Source of the DNA: Thauera sp. GDN1
GTDB taxonomy: Bacteria; Pseudomonadota; Gammaproteobacteria; Burkholderiales; Rhodocyclaceae
NCBI RefSeq assembly: GCF_029223545.1
Contig: NZ_CP097870.1
Span: 620,001-684,000 of the forward strand
Reading direction: 5' to 3'
Length of the DNA: 64,000 nucleotides
Numbering within the stretch: the first letter of the stretch is position 1; each line of letters starts with the position of its first letter. Below the pieces are notes generated by a model. It did not search any database. It was not told where the DNA came from and was given only the letters and a program-made list of their open reading frames with translations. The translations under genes were made by a program, and so were the position numbers. Below are positions 34,877-43,692 of this stretch, piece after piece.

Positions 34877-34906
34877 TTTGGCCTCATTCGTCCCCAAGTA
34901 GATGGA

Positions 34907-34958
34907 GTTGCCGGTCGCCCGGAGCGCGGCGAGTCCCGCGCTCCGGGCGACCGGCAAC
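34907..34958. terminator. Perfect 23-bp inverted repeat between ftsX and ahpC
   Basis: Arms 34907-34929 and 34936-34958 are exact reverse complements (from GTTGCCGGTCGCCCGG inward) around loop CGAGTC. It lies 31 bases past the ftsX stop. The stem is far longer than a usual terminator and there is no T run, only TCGTTTCC. It may end or process ftsX mRNA or insulate ahpC. Confidence 0.6.
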
Positions 34959-34981
34959 GATCGTTTCCTGATCGTCAGCTC

Positions 34982-35018
34982 ATAGGAACAGACAATCGAG
35001 TACATCTCGATTATCAAT
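34982..35018 (+). promoter_or_regulatory. OxyR-like binding site upstream of ahpC
   Basis: Four quarter-sites, ATAG, CAAT, ATCT and CAAT, begin at 34982, 34993, 35004 and 35015, each separated by 7 bases. This is the exact spacing of the OxyR tetramer consensus ATAG-N7-CTAT-N7-ATAG-N7-CTAT, with four mismatches in 16. It borders a weak promoter, TTAGAT (35018-35023), 17 bases, CTAAAC (35041-35046). It is inferred from spacing, motif and the target gene. Confidence 0.6.
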
Positions 35019-35100
35019 TAGATCAATTCATGGAAGAGGTCTAAACTTCTTTCCATCGAGTTTCAACACACCGTTCCACAACCCCTTCGGAGGATTGCAG

Positions 35101-35664
35101 ATGTCGCTGATCAACACCCAGGTTCAACCGTTCAAAGCCCAGGCCTACAAGAATGGCAAGTTCATCGAAGTCACCGATGCCGACCTGAAGGGCAAGTGGT
35201 CCGTGCTGATCTTCATGCCGGCCGCCTTCACCTTCAACTGCCCGACCGAGATCGAGGACGCCGCCGAGCACTACGCCGAGTTCCAGAAGGCGGGCGCCGA
35301 GGTGTACATCGTCACCACCGACACCCACTTCTCGCACAAGGTCTGGCACGAGACCTCGCCGGCCGTCGGCAAGGCCCAGTTCGCGCTGGTCGGCGATCCG
35401 ACCCACGCCCTGACCAACGCCTTCGACGTGCATATCGCGGAAGAAGGCCTGGCCCTGCGCGGCACCTTCATCATCAACCCGGAAGGCGTCATCAAGACGA
35501 TGGAAGTGCACGACAACGCCATCGCCCGTGACGTGACCGAGACCGTTCGCAAGCTCAAGGCCGCCCAGTACGTCGCCTCGCACCCGAACGAAGTCTGCCC
35601 GGCGAAGTGGAAGGAAGGCGAAGCCACGCTGGCTCCGTCGATCGACCTGGTCGGCAAGATCTAA
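35101..35664 (+). CDS. ahpC: Alkyl hydroperoxide reductase subunit C (2-Cys peroxiredoxin)
   Basis: Reduces hydrogen peroxide and organic peroxides, recharged by AhpF. The ATG at 35101 follows CGGAGGA and gives 187 residues. The peroxidatic cysteine is C47 in FTFNCPTE (usually FTFVCPTE) and the resolving cysteine is C166 in NEVCPAKW. An OxyR-like site precedes it and ahpF follows. Codon choice is highly biased, fitting strong expression. Confidence 0.97.
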   Translation: MSLINTQVQPFKAQAYKNGKFIEVTDADLKGKWSVLIFMPAAFTFNCPTEIEDAAEHYAEFQKAGAEVYIVTTDTHFSHKVWHETSPAVGKAQFALVGDPTHALTNAFDVHIAEEGLALRGTFIINPEGVIKTMEVHDNAIARDVTETVRKLKAAQYVASHPNEVCPAKWKEGEATLAPSIDLVGKI

Positions 35665-35715
35665 GCAGGTCGCTGCATTCTCCCGGGCCCGAACGGTCCG
35701 GGTGGCAAGCCAACG

Positions 35716-35736
35716 CAGCCGGCTACGCGCCGGCTG
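35716..35736 (+). other. Hairpin in the ahpC-ahpF gap
   Basis: CAGCCGGC/GCCGGCTG arms (35716-35723 and 35729-35736) with loop TACGC and no following T run. It could be a weak attenuator or an mRNA-stabilising stem that keeps ahpC levels above ahpF. The rest of the 129-base gap shows nothing I can name. Confidence 0.4.
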
Positions 35737-35793
35737 TGTCACATCAGCAGCGCTGAAAACATCAGCGTTTCGAATTTTCGAGGAAACCCCGTC

Positions 35794-37359
35794 ATGCTCG
35801 ACGCCAACATCAAGACTCAACTGAAAGCCTACCTGGAGCGGGTGACGCAGCCGATCGAGATCGTGGCGTCGCTGGACGATGGTCCCAAGTCCCAGGAAAT
35901 GCGCGAGCTGCTGCGCGACGTCGCCGAGCAGTCCGCACTGATCACCCTGAGCGAGAACGGCAGCGATGCGCGCAAGCCCTCGTTCTCGGTCGGCCCCAAG
36001 GGCGGTGAAGGTCGCGTGCGCTTCGCCGGCCTGCCCATGGGCCACGAGTTCACCTCGCTGATCCTCGCCCTGCTGCAGTCCGCCGGCTATCCGCCCAAGG
36101 TCGAGGCCGACCTGATCGAGCAGATCAGGAACCTCGAAGGCGAGTTCAATTTCGAGACCTACATCTCGCTGTCCTGCCACAACTGCCCGGACGTGGTGCA
36201 GGCGCTGAACCTGATGGCGATCCTCAACCCCAACATCCGCCACACCATGGTCGACGGCGCGCTGTTCCAGAAGGAAGTGGAAGAGCGCAAGATCATGGCG
36301 GTGCCGACGGTGTACCTGGACGGGCAGGAGTTCGGCCAGGGCCGCATGGAGCTCGCCGAGATCCTCGCCAAGGTCGACACCGGCGCCGCCGCGCGCGACG
36401 CGAAGAAGCTCTCCGCCAAGGACGCGTTCGACGTGCTGGTCGTCGGCGGCGGTCCGGCCGGCGCGGCGGCGGCGATCTACGCTGCGCGCAAGGGCATCCG
36501 CACCGGTGTGGTGGCCGAGCGCTTCGGCGGCCAGGTCATGGACACGATGGCGATCGAGAACTTCATCTCGGTGAAGTACACCGAAGGTCCCAAGCTGGTC
36601 GCCAGCCTGGAAGAGCACGTCAAGGAATACGACGTCGATGTCATGAACCTGCAGCGCGTCGCCAAACTCGTGCCGGGCAGCGCGGACGGCAGCACGCTGG
36701 CCGAGGTGCAGCTCGAGAACGGCGCCAGCCTGAAGGCCAAGACCGTGATCGTCGCCACCGGCGCGCGCTGGCGCGAGATGAACGTGCCCGGCGAGAAGGA
36801 GTTCCGCGGCAAGGGCGTGGCCTACTGCCCGCACTGCGACGGCCCGCTGTTCAAGGGCAAGCGCGTGGCGGTGATCGGCGGCGGCAACTCCGGCGTCGAG
36901 GCCGCGATCGACCTCGCCGGCGTGGTCGCCCACGTCACCCTGATCGAGTTCCTCGAGGACCTGCGCGCCGACGCCGTGCTGCAGAAGAAGCTCTACAGCC
37001 TGCCCAACGTCACCGTGATCAAGAACGCGCAGACCACCGAGGTCACCGGCACCGACAAGGTCAACGGCCTGATGTACAAGGACCGCGCGTCGGGCGAGTC
37101 GAAGCGCATCGACCTGGAAGGCATCTTCGTGCAGATCGGCCTGCTGCCCAACACCGATTTCCTCAAGGGCACGCTGGAACTGACCCGCTTCGGCGAGATC
37201 ATCGTCGACGCCAGGGGCCAGACCTCGGTGCCGGGCGTGTTCGCCGCCGGCGACTGCACCACGGTGCCGTACAAGCAGATCATCATCGCCATGGGTGAAG
37301 GTGCCAAGGCCTCGCTGTCGGCCTTCGACCACCTGATCCGCAGCAGCGCACCGGCCTGA
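35794..37359 (+). CDS. ahpF: Alkyl hydroperoxide reductase subunit F
   Basis: The flavin disulfide reductase that passes NAD(P)H electrons to AhpC. It has 521 residues. The N-terminal double-thioredoxin domain holds C128 and C131 in [11 protein letters not shown]. The thioredoxin-reductase-like part has FAD loop [22 protein letters not shown](P) loop [17 protein letters not shown] and the redox pair in YCPHCDG. A terminator follows. Confidence 0.98.
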   Translation: MLDANIKTQLKAYLERVTQPIEIVASLDDGPKSQEMRELLRDVAEQSALITLSENGSDARKPSFSVGPKGGEGRVRFAGLPMGHEFTSLILALLQSAGYPPKVEADLIEQIRNLEGEFNFETYISLSCHNCPDVVQALNLMAILNPNIRHTMVDGALFQKEVEERKIMAVPTVYLDGQEFGQGRMELAEILAKVDTGAAARDAKKLSAKDAFDVLVVGGGPAGAAAAIYAARKGIRTGVVAERFGGQVMDTMAIENFISVKYTEGPKLVASLEEHVKEYDVDVMNLQRVAKLVPGSADGSTLAEVQLENGASLKAKTVIVATGARWREMNVPGEKEFRGKGVAYCPHCDGPLFKGKRVAVIGGGNSGVEAAIDLAGVVAHVTLIEFLEDLRADAVLQKKLYSLPNVTVIKNAQTTEVTGTDKVNGLMYKDRASGESKRIDLEGIFVQIGLLPNTDFLKGTLELTRFGEIIVDARGQTSVPGVFAAGDCTTVPYKQIIIAMGEGAKASLSAFDHLIRSSAPA

Positions 37360-37383
37360 TTCCGCGCAGGCCGGCTGCACGAC

Positions 37384-37407
37384 GCCCCGCCTCGAGCGGG
37401 GCTTTTT
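37384..37407 (+). terminator. Rho-independent terminator after ahpF
   Basis: GCCCCGC/GCGGGGC arms (37384-37390 and 37396-37402) with loop CTCGA, followed by TTTTT. It lies 24 bases past the ahpF stop. Confidence 0.9.
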
Positions 37408-37472
37408 GCTTTGCCGCGGCACCCGCGGCACACTCGGCCTGTCACAGGCCGGATTCATTACGGAGAGCGCAC

Positions 37473-39356
37473 GTGCTTTTCAGCTGGTTCGAACGCCGCG
37501 TCGATCCCTATCCAGAAGCCGTCCCCGGCCCCGCACCGAAGCGTTTCTTCGCCTTCCTGTGGGCCGGCACCGAGGGCATGCGGCCCTTCATCCTCGGCAT
37601 GATGCTGCTGACCGCGAGCATCGGCGCCTTCGAGGCGCTGCTGTTCGCGATGCTCGGCCAGGTGGTGGACTGGCTGGCTGCGGTCGAGCCCGCGCGGCTG
37701 TGGACGGACGAGGGCGACACGCTGCTGCTGCTCGCGGCCATCATCGTCGCCAGCATCGCGCTGGTGGCGGTGCAGACCATGCTCAAGCACCAGAGCCTGG
37801 CGGGGAACTTCCCGATGCGCCTGCGCTGGAACTTCCATCGCCTGATGCTCGGCCAGAGCATGAGCTTCTACCAGGACGAGTTCGCCGGCCGGGTGTCGGC
37901 CAAAGTCATGCAGACCGCGCTCGCGGTGCGCGACACCTGCCTGATCATGACCGACATCCTGGTCTTCGTCGTCATCTACTTCGTCACCCTGACCCTGGTG
38001 GTGGCGAGCTTCGACGCCTGGCTGCTGGTGCCCTTCCTCGGCTGGCTGGCGCTCTACGTGCTGGTGCTGCGCTGGTTCGTGCCGCGCCTCTCCAGGGTGT
38101 CGCGCACCCAGGCCGACGCGCGCGCGCTGATGACCGGGCGCATCACCGACGCCTACACCAACATCGCCACCGTCAAGCTGTTCTCCCATGCCGGCCGCGA
38201 GGCGGGCTACGCGCGCGGCGCGATGCAGGAGTTCATGCATACGGTGCATGCGCAGATGCGGCTGGTGAGCGGGATCGAGATCGTCGTGCATAGTCTGTCG
38301 ATGGGCCTGATCCTGGCGACCAGCGGCGTCGCGCTGTGGCTGTGGTCCACCGGCGCGGTCGGCGTCGGCGCGGTGGCGGCGGCGACCGCGATGGCGCTGC
38401 GCCTGAACGGCATGTCGCACTGGGTGATGTGGGAGATGGCCTCGCTGTTCGAGAACGTCGGCACCGTGCAGGACGGCATCAACACCCTGTCGCGTCCGCA
38501 CGCCGTGGTCGACCGCAGCGACGCGAAGCCGCTGGTGGTGAGCCGCGGCGAGGTTCGCTTCGAGCAGCTCGTGTTCGCCTACGGCGCCACCGGCCCGCAG
38601 GCGAAACGCGTGATCGACGACTTCACGCTGATCATCCGCCCCGGGGAGAAGATCGGTGTGGTCGGGCGCTCGGGCGCGGGCAAGTCCACGCTGGTGAACC
38701 TGCTCTTGCGCTTCTACGACCTCGAGCAGGGTCGCATCCTGATCGACGGCCAGGACATCGCCGATGTCACCCAGAACAGCCTGCGCGCGCAGATCGGCAT
38801 GGTCACCCAGGACACCTCGCTGCTGCACCGCTCGGTGCGCGACAACATCCTCTACGGCCGCCCCGACGCCACCGATGCGGACATGATCGCCGCGGCGAAA
38901 AGGGCCGAGGCGGATGAGTTCATCCTCGGCCTCACCGACCCGAAGGGCCGCCGCGGCTACGACGCCCACGTCGGCGAACGCGGCGTGAAGCTCTCCGGCG
39001 GCCAGCGTCAGCGCATCGCGATCGCGCGCGTGATGCTGAAGGATGCGCCCATACTGCTCCTCGACGAGGCCACCAGCGCGCTCGACTCCGAGGTCGAGGC
39101 CGCGATCCAGGCCAGCCTCTACCGCCTGATGGAGGGCAAGACCGTAGTCGCGATCGCCCACCGTCTGTCGACGATCGCCGCCATGGACCGCCTGGTGGTG
39201 ATGGACAAGGGCCGCATCGTCGAGGAGGGCGACCACCGCAGCCTGCTCGCCCGCGGCGGCCTGTACGCGCGCCTGTGGGCGCGGCAGAGCGGCGGTTTCC
39301 TGGGCGAGGAGGCGGCCGAGGAAGCCGCCGCGACGACGGCCGTCGAGCCGGCCTGA
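37473..39356 (+). CDS. ABC exporter, fused permease and ATPase
   Basis: A 627-residue half-transporter of the MsbA/lipid-exporter type. An N-terminal membrane domain of about six helices (35-320) is followed by an ATPase with Walker A GRSGAGKSTLVNLL, Q-loop MVTQDTSLL, signature LSGGQRQRIAIARVML, Walker B ILLLDEATSALD and H-loop IAHRLSTI, all intact. It lacks the features that would set a substrate; lipid, peptide or drug export are all possible. It stands alone after a terminator. Confidence 0.88.
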   Translation: MLFSWFERRVDPYPEAVPGPAPKRFFAFLWAGTEGMRPFILGMMLLTASIGAFEALLFAMLGQVVDWLAAVEPARLWTDEGDTLLLLAAIIVASIALVAVQTMLKHQSLAGNFPMRLRWNFHRLMLGQSMSFYQDEFAGRVSAKVMQTALAVRDTCLIMTDILVFVVIYFVTLTLVVASFDAWLLVPFLGWLALYVLVLRWFVPRLSRVSRTQADARALMTGRITDAYTNIATVKLFSHAGREAGYARGAMQEFMHTVHAQMRLVSGIEIVVHSLSMGLILATSGVALWLWSTGAVGVGAVAAATAMALRLNGMSHWVMWEMASLFENVGTVQDGINTLSRPHAVVDRSDAKPLVVSRGEVRFEQLVFAYGATGPQAKRVIDDFTLIIRPGEKIGVVGRSGAGKSTLVNLLLRFYDLEQGRILIDGQDIADVTQNSLRAQIGMVTQDTSLLHRSVRDNILYGRPDATDADMIAAAKRAEADEFILGLTDPKGRRGYDAHVGERGVKLSGGQRQRIAIARVMLKDAPILLLDEATSALDSEVEAAIQASLYRLMEGKTVVAIAHRLSTIAAMDRLVVMDKGRIVEEGDHRSLLARGGLYARLWARQSGGFLGEEAAEEAAATTAVEPA

Positions 39357-39364
39357 ATCCCCGC

Positions 39365-39985
39365 TCAGGCGGGCGTGGACAGGTGGAAGACCTCGGCGTC
39401 GTCCCAGTGCTCGAGCAGGATGCGGGCGACGCGGTCCTGCCAGTGCGCGCGGAAGCGCGCGGTCTCTGCCGCGTCCGCCTGGCCGCGCATGCAGCGTCGC
39501 ATCAGCTCGGACATCTCCGCGTGCGGTGGAACGTGGGCGAGTTCCGCTGCGGCGTCGAGCGTCGCTCCGGTGTCGGATCGGGTGAAGCGCAGCGCCAGCG
39601 GCTGGTGCTGGGCGAAGGCCTGCAGGTCGCGGCGCACGAACCGGCCGCCGATGCCCTTGAAGCCGCCGTCCTGCGCGCTGCCGGTGAGCAGGCCGACCAC
39701 CGTGGCGATCACGCCGGTCACGCCCTCGTCGAGCGGATGCTGGAAGCTCACCCGCACCGCGCCACGCACCGGCAGCTCGCCGGGGAAGAGGCGGGTCAGC
39801 GCGTGATGGGCGAGGGCGTAGGCCGAGGCCACCGTGGGGCAGGAATGCCCGGCCAGGCGCACCGCGTCGGCGTAGCCGTACTCGAGCACGCCACCTTCGG
39901 CGGCGCCGAGAAACTCGGCGAGCGGGTCGCGCACCGCAAGGCGCGGCACCTGGTCGAAGAAGGCGGGAAGGCGTTCGGTGGGCAT
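39365..39985 (-). CDS. Uncharacterised protein with a GHSCP motif (FmdE-like?)
   Basis: A 206-residue protein of unknown function. The motif VRLAGHSCPTVASAYALA resembles the G-H-x-C-P start of FmdE-domain proteins, which bind metal in some archaeal and bacterial enzymes. Further conserved-looking pieces are VRVSFQHPLDEGVTGVIATV and GGFKGIGGRF. A GTG at 39997 is an alternative start; neither has a clear ribosome site. It converges on the ABC exporter, stops 8 bases apart, and has no partner gene. The FmdE link is my reading of one motif and is weak. Confidence 0.6.
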   Translation of the reverse strand: MPTERLPAFFDQVPRLAVRDPLAEFLGAAEGGVLEYGYADAVRLAGHSCPTVASAYALAHHALTRLFPGELPVRGAVRVSFQHPLDEGVTGVIATVVGLLTGSAQDGGFKGIGGRFVRRDLQAFAQHQPLALRFTRSDTGATLDAAAELAHVPPHAEMSELMRRCMRGQADAAETARFRAHWQDRVARILLEHWDDAEVFHLSTPA

Positions 39986-40089
39986 GAGGGATTCCACAGG
40001 CAGGGGGACAGCCGCGATTGTCGCCAGCCTGCGGCGCCGCGCCTTGATCCTGCGCAGGCGGGGATGGAGCGGGCTTGCGCTGCGCCGGC

Positions 40090-41289
40090 TCAGATGGCGC
40101 CGGCCTGGCGCTGCGCGGCGATGCGGGCCTCGTCATAGCCGAGGCGGCGCAGTACCGCATCGGTGTGCTCGCCGAGCGCGGGGCCGATCCACTCGGTGCC
40201 GCCGGGGGTGGTCGATAGCTTGGGCACCACGCCCGGCATGCGGCAGTCGCGGCCGTCGGGCAGCCTGACCGTCTGCAACATCTCGCGGGCGAGGAATTGC
40301 GGGTCGGCGAACATGTCCGCCACCGAGTAGATGCGCGAGGCCGGCACCTCGGCGGCGGCCAGCGTCGCCAGCACCGCGGCCTCGTCGTGCTGCGCCACCC
40401 AGGCGTCGATCAGCGCGTAGATCTCGTCGCGGCGGGCGTCGCGGCCGGCGTTGTCGGCCAGCGTCGGATCCTCGGCGAGGTCGTCGCGCCCCATCGCCTT
40501 CATCAGCCGGCGGAAGATCGCGTCGCCGTTGGCGCCGATGGTGATGTGGCGACCGTCGCGGGTGGAGTGGGTGTTGGACGGCGTGATGCCGGGCATGATG
40601 TTGCCGGTGCGCTCGCGCACGAATCCGAAGACGTCGAACTCGGGCACCAGCGACTCCATCATCGCGAACACCGCTTCGTAGAGCGCGACATCCACCACCT
40701 GGCCCTGGCCGCCGTTCACTTCCTTGTGGCGCAGCGCCATCAGCGCGCCGAGCGCGCCCCACAGCGCGGCGATCGAGTCGCCGATCGAGATGCCGGTCTT
40801 GACCGGCGGCCGGTCGGGGAAGCCGGTGACGTAGCGCAGCCCGCCCATGGACTCGCCGATCGCGCCGAAGCCCGGCTGCTGCGCCATCGGTCCGCTCTGG
40901 CCGAAGCCCGACAGGCGCACCATGACCAGTCCGGGGTTGATCGCGGACAGGGCCTCCCAGCCGAGGCCGAGCTTGTCGAGCACGCCCGGGCGGAAGTTCT
41001 CGACCACGATGTCGGCCTCCGCCACCAGCCGGCGCACCAGTTCCACGCCCTCGGGGTGCTTCAGGTTCACCGTCACCGATTGCTTGTTGCGTGCCTGCAG
41101 GTACCACCACAGCGAGGTCCCCTCGTATAGCTTGCGCCACTTGCGCAGGGGGTCGCCGCCGTCGGGCGACTCGATCTTGATCACCTCGGCGCCGAACTCG
41201 GCGAGGATGCGGGCGGCGAAGGGGCCGGCGATGAGGGTGCCGAGCTCGACGACCTTGATGCCGGCGAGGGGCTTGGCGGGTGTGCTCAT
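40090..41289 (-). CDS. CaiB/BaiF-type (family III) CoA transferase
   Basis: Moves CoA between acyl-CoA and a free carboxylic acid. It has 399 residues with the N-terminal LAGIKVVELGTLIAGPFAARILAEFGAEVIKIE type start (spanning about residues 8-40) and the catalytic aspartate in QVVDVALYEAVFAM. The substrate is unknown; members act on formyl-, succinyl-, carnitine- and aromatic acyl-CoAs. It is divergent from a cation transporter across 168 bases in which I see no clear operator. Confidence 0.92.
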   Translation of the reverse strand: MSTPAKPLAGIKVVELGTLIAGPFAARILAEFGAEVIKIESPDGGDPLRKWRKLYEGTSLWWYLQARNKQSVTVNLKHPEGVELVRRLVAEADIVVENFRPGVLDKLGLGWEALSAINPGLVMVRLSGFGQSGPMAQQPGFGAIGESMGGLRYVTGFPDRPPVKTGISIGDSIAALWGALGALMALRHKEVNGGQGQVVDVALYEAVFAMMESLVPEFDVFGFVRERTGNIMPGITPSNTHSTRDGRHITIGANGDAIFRRLMKAMGRDDLAEDPTLADNAGRDARRDEIYALIDAWVAQHDEAAVLATLAAAEVPASRIYSVADMFADPQFLAREMLQTVRLPDGRDCRMPGVVPKLSTTPGGTEWIGPALGEHTDAVLRRLGYDEARIAAQRQAGAI

Positions 41290-41457
41290 GGTGGTGTCCG
41301 GTGTTGGCCCTGGGGCCCGTGATGGGCTCGGGGCGGGGCCGATATTATCCCCGGGCGGGCGAGGCGCGGGATAATGCGCGGCGGCCGGGCGCCCCGGGAG
41401 GTGTGGGGCGGGTCGCAGGATTCAGCCGATTCGCCATAATTCATCGCCCTGCCAAGC

Positions 41458-42411
41458 ATGCCGATCAAGCCGAATGCCTCTTCATGTACCGGGGACTGCG
41501 ACTGCAGCGCCCCGGCGCGCCTGCGTCCGCGTGCCGAGGCCGGACCGACTCCGCTCCCCCGGCCCGAAGCACCGGACTCGGGACGGTGCGGGGAGGGTGG
41601 GTTCGAGGGGCCGGTGCGGCGCAGCGTGTTCCGCATCCCCGGCATGGACTGCCCGTCCGAGGAGCAGATGATCCGCCTGCGCCTGGCCGATGCGCCGGTC
41701 GCGGCGCTGGCCTTCGACCTCGCCGGGCGGCGGCTTACGGTGGACCATGGTGGCGAAGCGGCGGCGATCCTCGCGCGCTTGCAGCCGCTGGGTTACGGCG
41801 CCGAGCTCGCGGAGTCGCGCGCGCTCGCCGCCGGCGAGGCCCGGGCCGCCGCGCCCGCCGACGATGCGGCCGAGGCGCGGGTGCTGTGGCTGCTGCTGGC
41901 GATCAACGCGGCGATGTTCGTCGTCGAACTCGGCGCCGGCATCTGGGCGCGCTCTGCCGGCCTGATCGCCGACGCGATGGACATGTTCGCCGACGCCGCC
42001 GTGTATGGCGTGGCGCTGTACGCGGTGGGGCGTGCGGCGCACTACAAGCTCGGCGCCGCACGCCTGGCGGGGCTGCTGCAGCTGCTGCTGGCGCTGGGCG
42101 CCATCGGCGAGGTGGTGCGCCGCATGCTCGCCGGGGCGATGCCGGAGCCGGTCGGCATGATGGGGATCGCGCTGCTCGCGCTCGCCGCCAATGTCGCCTG
42201 CCTGCTGCTGATCGCCCGCCACCGCCACGGCGGCGTGCACATGAAGGCGAGCTACATCTTCTCGGCCAACGACGTGATCGCCAACCTCGGCGTGATCGTC
42301 GCCGGCGTGCTGGTGGCGTGGGCCGGCAGCGCCTGGCCGGACTGGATCGTCGGCCTGGGGATCGGGGCGGTGGTGCTGGCGGGGGCGGTGCGCATCCTGC
42401 GGCTGCAGTGA
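41458..42411 (+). CDS. Cation transporter with Cys-rich N-terminus and HMA-like domain
   Basis: A 317-residue inner-membrane protein of the CDF superfamily. The first 60 residues contain a cysteine cluster (SSCTGDCDCSAP), then comes an HMA-like metal-binding loop FRIPGMDCPSEEQM, then about six membrane helices. The usual metal site appears as ADAMDMFADAAVY in TM2 and FSANDVIANLG in TM5, the Asn-Asp variant of a subfamily. The metal is unknown. It precedes chrA on the same strand, 41 bases away. The start is uncertain because no ribosome site is visible. Confidence 0.8.
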   Translation: MPIKPNASSCTGDCDCSAPARLRPRAEAGPTPLPRPEAPDSGRCGEGGFEGPVRRSVFRIPGMDCPSEEQMIRLRLADAPVAALAFDLAGRRLTVDHGGEAAAILARLQPLGYGAELAESRALAAGEARAAAPADDAAEARVLWLLLAINAAMFVVELGAGIWARSAGLIADAMDMFADAAVYGVALYAVGRAAHYKLGAARLAGLLQLLLALGAIGEVVRRMLAGAMPEPVGMMGIALLALAANVACLLLIARHRHGGVHMKASYIFSANDVIANLGVIVAGVLVAWAGSAWPDWIVGLGIGAVVLAGAVRILRLQ

Positions 42412-42452
42412 CCGGGGCCGGGGGCGCGCGGCAAGCGAGGATGAGACGAGAC

Positions 42453-43661
42453 ATGACCGAAGCGAACGAAACCGGGCGCAGCCCGTGGGCGGTGTTCCTG
42501 ATCTTCCTGCGCCTGGGGCTGACGTCCTTCGGCGGGCCGGTGGCGCACCTGGGCTATTTCCACGCCGAGTTCGTCGCCCGCCGGCGCTGGCTGGGCGAGC
42601 GTGCCTATGCGGATCTGGTCGCGCTGTGCCAGTTCCTGCCCGGCCCGGCAAGCAGCCAGGTCGGCATGGCGCTGGGCCTGCAGCGCGCCGGCTACGCCGG
42701 GGCCTTCGCCGCGTGGGCGGGTTTCACGCTGCCGTCGGCGATCGCGCTGATCCTGTTCGCGCTCGGCCTCGCGCGCCATGGCGACGCGCTGCCGGCCGGC
42801 GTGCTGCAAGGGCTGAAGGTGGTGGCGGTGGCGGTGGTGGCGCAGGCGGTGTGGGGCATGGCGCAGAAGCTGTGCGCCGACCGCGCGCGGGTCACGATCA
42901 TGGCGCTGGCGGCATGTGCGGTGCTGGCGCTGCCGACGGCGTGGGCCCAGGTCGGGGTGATTCTCGTCGCCGGACTCGCCGGCCTGGCGCTGTTCCGCCC
43001 GCAGGCGGGCGTGGCCCACGAGGCGCTGCCGGTGGCGGTGGGCACGCGTGCCGGCTGGATCTGGCTGACGGCGTTCTTCGTGCTGCTCGCCGGCCTGCCG
43101 CTGCTGGCCGCGCTGCAGCCGGAGGGCTGGCTGGCGCGCATCGACGCCTTCTATCGTGCCGGCGCGCTGGTGTTCGGCGGCGGCCACGTGGTGCTGCCGC
43201 TGCTGCAGGCCGAGGTGGTGCCGCCGGGCTGGGTCGACAACGAGGCCTTCCTCGCCGGCTACGGCGCGGTGCAGGCGGTGCCGGGGCCGCTGTTCACCTT
43301 CGCCGCCTTCCTCGGCGCGGTGGCGCAGGGCGGTTACGGCGGCTGGGCGGGGGGCATCGTCTGCCTGCTGGCCGTGTTCGCGCCGTCCTTCCTGCTGGTG
43401 GCGGGGGCGCTGCCGTTCTGGGTGCGGCTGCGCGCCAGTCTGCGTACCCAGGCGGCGCTCGCCGGGGTCAATGCGGCGGTCGTCGGCCTGCTGCTGGCGG
43501 CGCTCTATCAGCCGGTGTGGACGAGCGCGATCCATCGCCCGCAGGATTTTGCGCTCGGGCTGCTGGCGCTGGTCGCACTGATGTTCTGGAAATGGCCGCC
43601 GTGGCTGGTGGTGGCCGCGAGTGGCGCGCTCGGCGGGGGGCTCGCGGCGCTTCTGCCGTAG
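42453..43661 (+). CDS. chrA: Chromate transporter ChrA
   Basis: Inner-membrane CHR-family exporter that confers chromate resistance in its studied members. The 402-residue length is the long, bidomain type. Each half carries the family motifs: RLGLTSFGGPVAHLGYF and QFLPGPASSQ in the first, GALVFGGGHVVLPLLQAE and AVPGPLFTFAAFLGA in the second. An in-frame ATG at 42441 is an alternative start. No chrB-type regulator is present. Confidence 0.93.
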   Translation: MTEANETGRSPWAVFLIFLRLGLTSFGGPVAHLGYFHAEFVARRRWLGERAYADLVALCQFLPGPASSQVGMALGLQRAGYAGAFAAWAGFTLPSAIALILFALGLARHGDALPAGVLQGLKVVAVAVVAQAVWGMAQKLCADRARVTIMALAACAVLALPTAWAQVGVILVAGLAGLALFRPQAGVAHEALPVAVGTRAGWIWLTAFFVLLAGLPLLAALQPEGWLARIDAFYRAGALVFGGGHVVLPLLQAEVVPPGWVDNEAFLAGYGAVQAVPGPLFTFAAFLGAVAQGGYGGWAGGIVCLLAVFAPSFLLVAGALPFWVRLRASLRTQAALAGVNAAVVGLLLAALYQPVWTSAIHRPQDFALGLLALVALMFWKWPPWLVVAASGALGGGLAALLP

Positions 43662-43692
43662 CAGGGGACGGCAGTCGCGAAACGGTGCGGGT

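Noticed and set aside
35041..37458. Antisense frame of 805 codons over ahpC and ahpF
   Set aside because: It mirrors the codon bias of ahpC/ahpF and reads as Val/Ala/Gly/Asp/His-rich filler.
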